Notes under the pieces: model-generated
What the model was told of the DNA's origin: nothing
Database searches by the model: none
What the model saw: only the letters and a program-made list of their open reading frames with translations
Shown: positions 1 through 6,375 of the stretch, in pieces
Position numbering within the stretch: position 1 is the stretch's first letter
Layout of the letters: every line of letters begins with the position of its first letter
Source: Candidatus Omnitrophota bacterium
Lineage (GTDB): Bacteria > Omnitrophota > Gorgyraeia > Zapsychrales > JANLHA01
NCBI GenBank assembly: GCA_024653845.1
Contig: JANLHA010000338.1
Location: forward strand, 1 to 8,717
Length of the DNA stretch: 8,717 bases
Direction of reading: 5' to 3'
Program-made: the position numbers and the translations under genes

Positions 1-3
1 CAT
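1..3 (-). CDS. Start codon of the next gene, truncated by the window edge
   Basis: Read leftwards, the window ends on an ATG at 3-1. A strong purine-rich ribosome-binding site (GAGGTGGAG, bases 17-9) lies five bases upstream, and the preceding sugar-kinase gene stops 33 bases before this ATG. Spacing and orientation fit a further gene of the same transcription unit. Nothing of its protein beyond the initiator methionine is visible, so no function can be given. Confidence 0.6.
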
Positions 4-8
4 AACTT

Positions 9-17
9 CTCCACCTC
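9..17 (-). promoter_or_regulatory. Ribosome-binding site of the gene starting at the left edge
   Basis: The minus strand reads GAGGTGGAG and then AAGTT before the ATG. This is one of the better Shine-Dalgarno matches in the window and the main reason for believing a gene begins at base 3. The 33-base gap between the kinase stop and this ATG shows no hairpin with a T-run, so transcription probably continues into the next gene. Confidence 0.6.
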
Positions 18-36
18 TTTAAATGATTAATCTTCC

Positions 37-981
37 TTAAGCAACGCGTTGTATTTTAAGCTTCTTCTTGATCATCCGCAAACGACTCATTGAAAATTCT
101 CCGGGATGAAGGCTCGTCACATTCCCCGTTCCCGCAGCAACGGCCCATTGCAAACTTTCTAGAAAATTTTTTCCTTGAATCTGTGCGGCCAGAAATCCCG
201 CAACCAAAGCGTCCCCGCATCCGACGGTGTTCACCACTTTTTGCACGGGAGGTTGAACCAACCAAGTCTCTTTCCCGTCGGTAGCAATTGCTCCTTTTTT
301 ATCAAGCGAAAGGATCACATTTTGTGCACCTAAACGACGCAGATCTAGCAAAGCCTGTTCAAATTGCGCGAGAGTTTTCAACTTTTTCTTTAAAATAGAT
401 TCAGTTTCTGAGAGATTTGGCTTGATCAAAAAAGGCTTTGCTGAAAGAGCCACCTGAAGCTCTTCTCCACTGGTATCCAAAACCGTTCTTTTGCCATTCT
501 TTTGAGTGAAGGTAACCAGTCGACGATAAATATCAACTCCCGCTCCAGGAATATTACGACCTGAAAAAACAACATGCGAGCAATTCCGCAAAAGCTTTTC
601 AACTTTTTTCAAAAAACCCTTTAACTCCTCCTTCTTAATGCGCGGTCCATCTTCCAGAATGCGAGTGATCGACGACGTACTTCCCAGAATTGTCAAATTC
701 GTGCGCGTTTCTCCTTTAATCTGGATGAAGTCAGAGAGGATCCTTTCTTCTCGCAACATCTGAGCCAAAGCATCTCCACTGACTCCACCTAAAAATCCCG
801 TCGCCAGTGCTGGAATACCAAATCGCATCAAAGCCCGCGACACATTGATTCCCTTTCCACCCGCGCTGTAACGCATTTCTTTCGAATGATGCTCTCGACC
901 TCGCTCAAAATGATTCACCTTAATAATTTTATCAAGCACCGGATTCAAAGTGACTGTAAGAACGCGTTCTGCTATTTTCAT
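37..981 (-). CDS. PfkB-family hexose-phosphate kinase, 1-phosphofructokinase type
   Basis: This 314-residue cytoplasmic kinase belongs to the FruK/LacC/PfkB branch of the ribokinase fold. Family members use ATP to phosphorylate fructose-1-phosphate, tagatose-6-phosphate or fructose-6-phosphate to a bisphosphate. Visible landmarks are TLNPVLD at residues 11-17, the glycine-rich sugar-binding motif GGKGINVSRA at 41-50, RTNLTI at 93-98, SGRNIPG at 140-146, KPNLSETE at 187-194, and the anion-hole/catalytic motif NTVGCGDA at 251-258 with the expected base Asp257. The motif has Cys255 where GAGD is more usual. Length is normal for the family. The ATG lies only four bases after the stop of the epimerase-like gene and has no clear Shine-Dalgarno sequence, so translation may be coupled. 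No PTS transporter is present in the window, so the substrate cannot be fixed; a fructose-6-phosphate or tagatose-6-phosphate role is as possible as fructose-1-phosphate. Confidence 0.88.
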   Translation of the reverse strand: MKIAERVLTVTLNPVLDKIIKVNHFERGREHHSKEMRYSAGGKGINVSRALMRFGIPALATGFLGGVSGDALAQMLREERILSDFIQIKGETRTNLTILGSTSSITRILEDGPRIKKEELKGFLKKVEKLLRNCSHVVFSGRNIPGAGVDIYRRLVTFTQKNGKRTVLDTSGEELQVALSAKPFLIKPNLSETESILKKKLKTLAQFEQALLDLRRLGAQNVILSLDKKGAIATDGKETWLVQPPVQKVVNTVGCGDALVAGFLAAQIQGKNFLESLQWAVAAGTGNVTSLHPGEFSMSRLRMIKKKLKIQRVA

Positions 982-985
982 ATCT

Positions 986-1801
986 TTAAACTGCGGGATC
1001 GGGATATTTGAATTGATATCCCAATCTCGCCTTCAGTTTATGATTGCTCACCGTTTTCCCCACGGAATCATCATCTGAAAATGTCGGGGGAGTAAGCCCC
1101 ATTTTTTCGGCAGCCCGAGCATACAATTCTCGTCGAGAAGGATGCCCATCCGCGCAAACGTTAAGAATTTCACCTCGAACATCCTGACGAATGACTTTTT
1201 CGATGACACCCACCACATCATCCAAATGGACCAGATTCACCGGATGGTTCCCCCCAGCGACATTTTGTTTTCCAGCTAAAAATTTACCGATGGGACGACC
1301 AGGCCCATACAATCCTGCTAAACGCAAAATCGTCGTGTCAAAATGTGGATGATAAAAAAGTTCACGCTCGACATCTAGAAGCACTTTTGTTCTCATGTTG
1401 TCGGGAGAAATTGGGTATTCCTCTAACGCATACGTAATGGATTGCGGATAAACAACCGTCGAGCTCGTAAAAATGACAAAATCCAATCGGTCGGACAATT
1501 CACACTGCTTGATAACAGAATCGATTTGCTGCTGATAAATGTTTGGATCCTCAAAATTTCTCTTAAATGGAAGAGTGATGATCAAAATGTCTGCCTGAAA
1601 AAAATCTTTGATGTTCCGACCTGTCAATTCTGGCTTGCCGTCGAGGAGATAAGGCGAAATGTTCTCTTTTTCAAGGAGGGGAATTTTCTCGGGTGTAGTG
1701 GTTGAACCCTTCACATCAAACCCTTGCTTGACCAAGAATTTGGCTAAAGGCAATCCTAACCAACCACACCCTAAAATGCTGACTGTTTGCTTCGTGGTCA
1801 C
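986..1801 (-). CDS. YeeZ-like NAD(P)-binding epimerase/dehydratase-family protein
   Basis: This 271-residue protein has an extended short-chain-dehydrogenase-like Rossmann fold. The N-terminus carries the nucleotide-binding loop GCGWLGLPLA (residues 11-20) followed by GSTTTPEK (32-39), the pattern seen in YeeZ-type proteins. A TSSTVVY strand (112-118) supplies the usual active-site Ser/Thr region, LRLAGLYGPGRPIGKFLAGK (159-178) matches the family's substrate-domain entry, and PVNLVHLDDVV (187-197) is the conserved late motif. The classical YxxxK pair is incomplete: Lys139 is present, but the residue four positions before it is Asn135, not Tyr. Dehydrogenase or epimerase activity is therefore uncertain, and the substrate is unknown. 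Translation starts at GTG (1801-1799), five bases after the stop of the peptidoglycan-binding lipoprotein, with no Shine-Dalgarno sequence. No alternative in-frame ATG precedes the nucleotide-binding loop, which supports the GTG. Confidence 0.82.
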   Translation of the reverse strand: MTTKQTVSILGCGWLGLPLAKFLVKQGFDVKGSTTTPEKIPLLEKENISPYLLDGKPELTGRNIKDFFQADILIITLPFKRNFEDPNIYQQQIDSVIKQCELSDRLDFVIFTSSTVVYPQSITYALEEYPISPDNMRTKVLLDVERELFYHPHFDTTILRLAGLYGPGRPIGKFLAGKQNVAGGNHPVNLVHLDDVVGVIEKVIRQDVRGEILNVCADGHPSRRELYARAAEKMGLTPPTFSDDDSVGKTVSNHKLKARLGYQFKYPDPAV

Positions 1802-1806
1802 AAAAA

Positions 1807-2262
1807 TTATTCAAGATAGGTCTGAAGTTCTGACCAGGTCTTCTTTCCGATCAATCCATCCGCTTTCAAATTGTGGTCTTTTTGAAAGTTGCTGATGGCT
1901 TGCTTGGTTTGATTACCAAGTTTACCGTCGATATTACCTGTATAGTAACCGGCATTCTTCAAGGCTTTCTGAACATCTTCGATGCTCGCATCGACACGGA
2001 TGATTTCTCCATCATCAGCGCTTGAACTTGAAGATCTTGAGCTGACCGTTCGCGCTGGAGCTTTGCGTATTTTTTCAATTTCATAATTGAGATCTTTGAC
2101 TTCATATTTCAAATTTTCAATCTCGGAATCTTTGGCTTGCACTTCACGTTCCAAATTCCCTACTTGCATTTGCAACTGAGAAACTTCCGTGGATTGTTGA
2201 GTTGCCGCACATCCCGTAAGGGAACCTGCCACCAAGATGACCAATAAGATTCTGTGTAACAC
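1807..2262 (-). CDS. Coiled-coil lipoprotein with C-terminal peptidoglycan-binding domain
   Basis: The 151-residue protein starts with a short hydrophobic signal ending in the lipobox LTGC, which places the lipidated cysteine at residue 18. Residues about 26-66 form a strongly heptad-like, charged helix typical of a coiled coil. A Ser/Arg-rich linker (about 68-82) follows. Residues about 93-148 match a PG_binding_1 domain, with the patterns VQKALKNAGYYTGNIDGKLG and IGKKTWSELQ. The likely arrangement is a membrane-anchored rod that holds peptidoglycan through its C-terminus, acting as an envelope tether or scaffold; this is inferred from domain order. No catalytic domain is attached. The GTG start (2262-2260) is supported by an AGGAGG site at 2274-2269, six bases upstream. 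The gap to the preceding GH15 gene is 30 bases, the gap to the following gene is five. Confidence 0.87.
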   Translation of the reverse strand: MLHRILLVILVAGSLTGCAATQQSTEVSQLQMQVGNLEREVQAKDSEIENLKYEVKDLNYEIEKIRKAPARTVSSRSSSSSADDGEIIRVDASIEDVQKALKNAGYYTGNIDGKLGNQTKQAISNFQKDHNLKADGLIGKKTWSELQTYLE

Positions 2263-2268
2263 CGTTCT

Positions 2269-2274
2269 CCTCCT
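2269..2274 (-). promoter_or_regulatory. Ribosome-binding site fixing the GTG start of the coiled-coil lipoprotein
   Basis: A perfect AGGAGG on the minus strand sits six bases before the GTG at 2262-2260. The GTG is followed directly by the signal peptide, so the start is well determined although it is not ATG. Confidence 0.7.
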
Positions 2275-2292
2275 TTTTAAGAGTTAACCAAA

Positions 2293-4110
2293 TTAAAGTC
2301 GATTCGAATGTGTTGCCGAGAAAGCATCACTCCAATTATATTCTGTCTCTAGAAGCAAAATGCTTTGAATACACGCCAAATGAGAATATCCTTGAGGAAA
2401 ATTCCCTGTCAGCCGCCTGCTGTGAGTTTCAACGTCTTCTGAAAAAAGCCCCAAATCATTTCGGCAGCTTAAAACATTTTCCAACATCTCACGAGCCTTG
2501 GCTTCTTGCCCAATCAAATACAATGCATTGATCATCCAAAAACTGCAGACGATAAATGCATTCTCAGGAAGACCAAACTCGTCTTTGTCAACATAGCGGA
2601 AAGCAAAACCATTCTTAACCAGATGCTGATAAGATTTCTCAACGGTACTGACCATACGAGGATCTTTGGGGTCAAGAAAACCATAATGCAACATCAACAG
2701 GTTCGAGGCGTCTACTACGTCTGAACCATAAAACATGGTAAACGATTTCAATTGATCATTCCAGCCATATTTTAGAATTTCTTCTCGGATCTCATTCGCG
2801 ACTTTAAGCCAGGCCGCGCAATGATGAATTTTTCCTACAAATCGAGCAATTTTGACTGCCCGATCCATCGCCACCCAACTCATCAGCTTTGAATGCACAT
2901 AATGTTGTAGAGCCTCTCTTCGCTCCCAGATGCCGCTGTCTGGATTTTTCCAGATCGCAATCACATGGTTGACAAGCGAACGCACCACCGTCCAAATTTC
3001 TTCATTGAGATGATCGCGCGAACTGTTGCGATTAACAACAAAATAGGTGTAGATGGTTTCAATCAATTCTCCATAAAGGTCATTTTGTGTTTGTCGATAC
3101 GCATCATTGCCAATGCGTACGGGACGGGAATTTTCATAACCAGGCAGATGCTCAAGTGTTTTTTCGGTGAGCTGTTCTTCGCCATGGATTCCATACATCA
3201 CACCGATATTTCGACGCTTCAAAAGCATTCGGCTCAGAATAAAATCGATGAACCGCGTTGCCGAACGCAAATGCCCCATTCTTAAATAGAGGTCAATGAT
3301 CATCGACGCATCCCGAACCCAACAATAACGGTAATCCCAATTGCGATCTCGTCCAATGATCTCTGGAAGAGATGTCGTCGGCGCAGCTATGACCGCGCCA
3401 GTTCTTTGGTACATCAAAAGTTTCAATACAATCAAAGATCGTATCATGATATCACGATATGTGGATGGGCATTTGGAGCGCTGGACCCAGTCCAACCAAT
3501 ACGTTTTTGTTTTCTCGTACTCAATATAAATTTTCTCATTATTGATCAGATCCAATTTTTCATGATAGCTCAGGAGAATAAAACAATTCTCTGGAATGGA
3601 AATTTCAGCTCCCGATATGATTTTCTGATAATCGAGATTGCTGTAAAGATAAAAACTATTGTATTCTCCTTTCTCCGACGTGATCTTCAAATATTCTTCT
3701 CTGATCGAATAATTGACTCCCCCCAAGGCATAATTAGGGCGAGGGTCGAGAATCACTCGGATGCGAGGCTGGCCAGAAATCACCCGAATATTGCGATGGA
3801 TTTCGGAAGGGCAATACACTTCTCCATATGCCATAAGAAAACGAGGCATATAATCATTGATTTCAAAAATTCCGTCTTTGGTTTCGATGACGGTTTTAAG
3901 GATCGCGGTGTGAGTGACATAGCGCTGTGAAATCCTGGCAGCATTGATCCCTTCAATTTTAAAGAATCCGCCCTGCTGATCGTCTAAAATCTTGGCGAAC
4001 AATGAGGCAGAATCAAAATACGGGACACAAAACCAATCAATGCTTGCATCGGAAGAAACCAATGCGGCACTTGTACAATTCCCAATAATTCCGTAATTGT
4101 AATTTTTCAT
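2293..4110 (-). CDS. Glycoside hydrolase family 15 protein (glucoamylase/trehalase type)
   Basis: With the start at 4110 this is a 605-residue protein, a normal length for bacterial GH15 enzymes, which hydrolyse alpha-glucosidic bonds in glucans or trehalose by inversion. The N-terminal beta-sandwich begins with YGIIGNC and SIDWFCVPYFDS (residues 5-34). The (alpha/alpha)6 catalytic domain carries RNWDYRYCWVRDAS at 256-269, the general-acid region GIWERREALQHYVHSK with Glu396, and the general-base region LFSEDVE with Glu558 as likely base, followed by GNFPQGYSHLA. Both catalytic carboxylates are therefore present. No signal peptide is seen, so it is probably cytoplasmic and would act on internal sugars; trehalose versus maltodextrin cannot be decided from sequence alone. 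An upstream in-frame ATG at 4128 would add six residues but lacks a ribosome-binding site. The start at 4110 has one, matches the family N-terminus, and shares one base with the preceding stop (TGATG), indicating coupling. Confidence 0.92.
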   Translation of the reverse strand: MKNYNYGIIGNCTSAALVSSDASIDWFCVPYFDSASLFAKILDDQQGGFFKIEGINAARISQRYVTHTAILKTVIETKDGIFEINDYMPRFLMAYGEVYCPSEIHRNIRVISGQPRIRVILDPRPNYALGGVNYSIREEYLKITSEKGEYNSFYLYSNLDYQKIISGAEISIPENCFILLSYHEKLDLINNEKIYIEYEKTKTYWLDWVQRSKCPSTYRDIMIRSLIVLKLLMYQRTGAVIAAPTTSLPEIIGRDRNWDYRYCWVRDASMIIDLYLRMGHLRSATRFIDFILSRMLLKRRNIGVMYGIHGEEQLTEKTLEHLPGYENSRPVRIGNDAYRQTQNDLYGELIETIYTYFVVNRNSSRDHLNEEIWTVVRSLVNHVIAIWKNPDSGIWERREALQHYVHSKLMSWVAMDRAVKIARFVGKIHHCAAWLKVANEIREEILKYGWNDQLKSFTMFYGSDVVDASNLLMLHYGFLDPKDPRMVSTVEKSYQHLVKNGFAFRYVDKDEFGLPENAFIVCSFWMINALYLIGQEAKAREMLENVLSCRNDLGLFSEDVETHSRRLTGNFPQGYSHLACIQSILLLETEYNWSDAFSATHSNRL

Positions 4111-4718
4111 CAATATTTCACCGAACATCCATATGATTTTGTCGTTGAAACGCTGACCGGCTTGCCGGCCATCGCTTCATCCAGGGCCTGCTTTACATAA
4201 TTGGTGGCTTGAGAAATCTCGGATTGATCGACGGAAGCGATGCTATCAATGGCTCCCTGATAAATCAAAATACCCTCGGGGTTGATCACAAACATATGAG
4301 GCGTGGTTTTCGCACCATACAATTTTCCTACCGTTCCGTCGGCATCCAAGAGAACAGCCATAGGCGAAGCTCCTTTTTCTTGATTGATGCGATTCGCTTC
4401 TTCCGGCGAATAATGGCCTTGCTTGCCCTCAGCAGAAGAGTTGATCGAAAGCCAGATCACATCTTTTTCTATATACTCTTTTTGCAAATTTTGCATATTC
4501 CCGCTGCCATAATGTTTTTGCACAAATGGACAGCCATGATTGAACCATTCGAGAACAACAAACTTCCCCTTAAAGTCTACTAATGAATGGCTTTTTCCAT
4601 CCGTGCTTTGTAAGGTGAAGACCGGAGCCGGCTGCCCCACAGTCACCTCAGCTTGAGAAATTGTTGTTAAACAGAAAATACCAATAACAACAAAAAGTGC
4701 TTTAAAAACTTTGCTCAT
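4110..4718 (-). CDS. Exported thioredoxin-like (redoxin) protein with a single active-site cysteine
   Basis: The 202-residue product has a signal peptide (hydrophobic core about residues 7-20, likely cleavage after SQA at 23) and then a thioredoxin/AhpC-TSA-like fold. VTVGQPAPVFTLQSTDG (25-41) is the typical entry strand, and TTPHMFV (138-144) supplies the cis-proline Pro140. Where thioredoxins have CxxC, this protein reads NHGCPFV (60-66): Cys63 is present and the second cysteine is replaced by Val66. The only other mature cysteine is Cys198 in the tail YGCSVKY, five residues from the end. It may act as a peroxiredoxin-like or one-cysteine reductase in the periplasm, with Cys198 a candidate resolving residue; this is inference. 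The gene overlaps the DsbD-like gene by 17 bases, which suggests that protein as electron donor. Its ATG follows a perfect AGGAGG at 4730-4725 by six bases. Confidence 0.85.
   Translation of the reverse strand: MSKVFKALFVVIGIFCLTTISQAEVTVGQPAPVFTLQSTDGKSHSLVDFKGKFVVLEWFNHGCPFVQKHYGSGNMQNLQKEYIEKDVIWLSINSSAEGKQGHYSPEEANRINQEKGASPMAVLLDADGTVGKLYGAKTTPHMFVINPEGILIYQGAIDSIASVDQSEISQATNYVKQALDEAMAGKPVSVSTTKSYGCSVKY
4118..4122 (-). promoter_or_regulatory. Ribosome-binding site deciding the GH15 start
   Basis: GGTGA on the minus strand lies seven bases before the ATG at 4110-4108. It sits inside the last codons of the thioredoxin-like gene. The competing ATG at 4128-4126 has no purine-rich motif ahead of it, so this site favours the shorter protein that begins MKNYNYG. 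Confidence 0.6.
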
Positions 4719-6375
4719 GGGACTCCTCCTTTAATGGATGACTTTCCTTTAACGCTTTGATCACAATCTGCGGTGTCAAAATTTCGGGCAAGATGATAGG
4801 ATCTCTCGTTGGATCTGCAGAGTATAAAACATAAAACGGAATGCTATTTTTTCCAAAACTGGCCAAGGCTTTGGTAATGACTTCATCGTGCTTTGTCCAG
4901 TCGGCCTTCACCAACACGACACCTTCTTCTTTAAAAGCCTTCATCACCGACGGAGAATTCAAAACCAACCGTTCATTCACCTGGCACGACAAACACCACG
5001 CAGCGGTAAAATCGATAAAAACAGGCTTTTGCTCTTGGCGAAGCTCTTCCACAAGCTGAGGAGAATAAATCTGCCATTCCAAAGAAGAATCCACGGGTGA
5101 ACTTTTAAGCTGAAGTGCCAAAACCCACCACAACCAGACGACGGTCGCCAAAAGAAGAATGCCAAAAAATCTCTTCAAATGAATCATCCATGGCCCTGGT
5201 CTTGGAAGAAATTTTAAAAGCGACGGGAAAAGCGAAAAAATCAAAAAGGGCAAAGCCATTCCAAGCCCTAACGATGTAAAAATTGTGAGCACCACCCACG
5301 TCGGCTGGGTCAATGCAACCCCGATAGCCGCCCCCATAAATGGAGCCGTACAAGGTGTCGCAGCAACTGTTGCCAAAACACCAATCAAAAAAGAATCAGA
5401 CCATCGATGGTTTCTTTGAAACCTTCCACTGACCGTCGTCAACGATGTCCCAATTTCAAAAACTCCAAAAAGATTCAGCGCCAAAATCAAGAAAACAATC
5501 GAAAGCACAACCACAAAAATGGGCGATTGGAACTGGAATCCCCATCCAATCTGTTGTCCCGCCGCTCGAAGCGCGAGCATAATGCCGGCGAGAATCCAGA
5601 AACTCACCACAACGCCCGCCGAATAAAGAAACCCATGTTGCCAAACCTTTTTCCCTTCCTGCTGCGACTGGGCCACGAGATTCAAAACTTTCAGGGATAA
5701 AACCGGCAAAACGCAAGGCATCAGATTAAGAATCAAACCTCCAAGAAAAGCAAAGACAATGGCCAAATGAAGCGTCAAGGACGTTGCCGCAGATGGGAGT
5801 TTCGCGCGGTTTTCAGCAAAAAAGCTTTTCCATTGAAAATCTCGTTGCGGCTCCTGATTTGTCACTGGCAACATCAATGAAACATCAGCCTCTCCTGGCA
5901 CACAAATCTGTTCACATTCTAGCCACTTAAGATTCGCGGCTAAAACCACACTTTCTCCAACGGAAATCGTTTGAGGCGGCGTCATTTCAACAAGAAGTCC
6001 CACCTCATCCTCATAAACATACGTTGTTAACCCCACTTCATCCATTGTCTTCGGATGCGGCCATTGGATCTCGCCGGCCGTCCAACCGTCGGCAAGTCTC
6101 CATTCGACTTTTGGAGGCAATCCTGAGTCTCCCGGATTTTTCCAATAGATGTGCCAGCCTGGATCCATTTGAAAACGCAAAGCGACCCAAAATGGTTGGC
6201 CCGGCTTGACCGAAGAGACCTCGGAGACCAACTCGACGGAAGTGTGCGCACTTTTGACGGGATCCGCCGAGACCCAGCCAGCCCCCAAGATTGCGTAAAC
6301 AGCTAAAATAAAAATCAGGGCTTTTGTGTTTGGATGAGAGGCAAAATTCCTACTTGATATAAACCGTTTTAACAT
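4702..6375 (-). CDS. DsbD/ScsB-type membrane thiol-disulfide reductase
   Basis: This 557-residue inner-membrane protein relays electrons from cytoplasmic thioredoxin to periplasmic thiol proteins. It has three parts. After a signal peptide (likely cleavage after WVSA, residue 37), residues about 45-175 form a DsbC/DsbD-like alpha domain of the ScsB kind, with its CxxxC pair Cys154/Cys158. Residues about 199-421 form the CcdA-like membrane domain, with the paired intramembrane cysteines Cys221 (MPCVLPVL) and Cys342 (TPCTAPF). Residues about 430-545 form a thioredoxin domain with active site WCLSC (Cys461/Cys464) and cis-Pro513. All six functional cysteines are present. I can see about six membrane segments, and the thioredoxin domain follows soon after the LLLATVVWLWWVL helix, where many relatives have two more helices. 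The ATG at 6375 follows AAGGAG by seven bases. The gene overlaps the aldehyde dehydrogenase by 26 bases and the thioredoxin-like gene by 17. Confidence 0.92.
   Translation of the reverse strand: MLKRFISSRNFASHPNTKALIFILAVYAILGAGWVSADPVKSAHTSVELVSEVSSVKPGQPFWVALRFQMDPGWHIYWKNPGDSGLPPKVEWRLADGWTAGEIQWPHPKTMDEVGLTTYVYEDEVGLLVEMTPPQTISVGESVVLAANLKWLECEQICVPGEADVSLMLPVTNQEPQRDFQWKSFFAENRAKLPSAATSLTLHLAIVFAFLGGLILNLMPCVLPVLSLKVLNLVAQSQQEGKKVWQHGFLYSAGVVVSFWILAGIMLALRAAGQQIGWGFQFQSPIFVVVLSIVFLILALNLFGVFEIGTSLTTVSGRFQRNHRWSDSFLIGVLATVAATPCTAPFMGAAIGVALTQPTWVVLTIFTSLGLGMALPFLIFSLFPSLLKFLPRPGPWMIHLKRFFGILLLATVVWLWWVLALQLKSSPVDSSLEWQIYSPQLVEELRQEQKPVFIDFTAAWCLSCQVNERLVLNSPSVMKAFKEEGVVLVKADWTKHDEVITKALASFGKNSIPFYVLYSADPTRDPIILPEILTPQIVIKALKESHPLKEESHEQSF
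4725..4730 (-). promoter_or_regulatory. Ribosome-binding site of the thioredoxin-like gene, inside the DsbD-like gene
   Basis: AGGAGG on the minus strand, six bases before the ATG at 4718-4716, is embedded in the last codons of the DsbD-like gene (the KEESHE region). It allows independent or coupled initiation on the same message and supports this start. Confidence 0.65.

Noticed and set aside
37..2262. Possibility that the kinase, epimerase-like and lipoprotein genes form a cell-wall sugar pathway
   Set aside because: No nucleotide-sugar enzyme, glycosyltransferase or transporter is present in the window, so the idea rests only on proximity.
2804..2995. Minus-strand open frame of 63 codons inside the GH15 gene
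   Set aside because: It is an out-of-frame shadow of the GH15 catalytic region, with no start signal or domain.
3406..3930. Plus-strand open frame of 174 codons
   Set aside because: It lies entirely antisense to the GH15 gene, whose motifs and length are well matched. Its translation shows no recognisable domain, and it follows from the low stop frequency opposite AT-rich codons.
4111..4128. Six-residue longer GH15 start at the ATG 4128-4126
   Set aside because: It has no ribosome-binding site, extends past the family's usual N-terminus and overlaps the redoxin gene by 19 bases, while the ATG at 4110 has a site and a typical stop-start junction.
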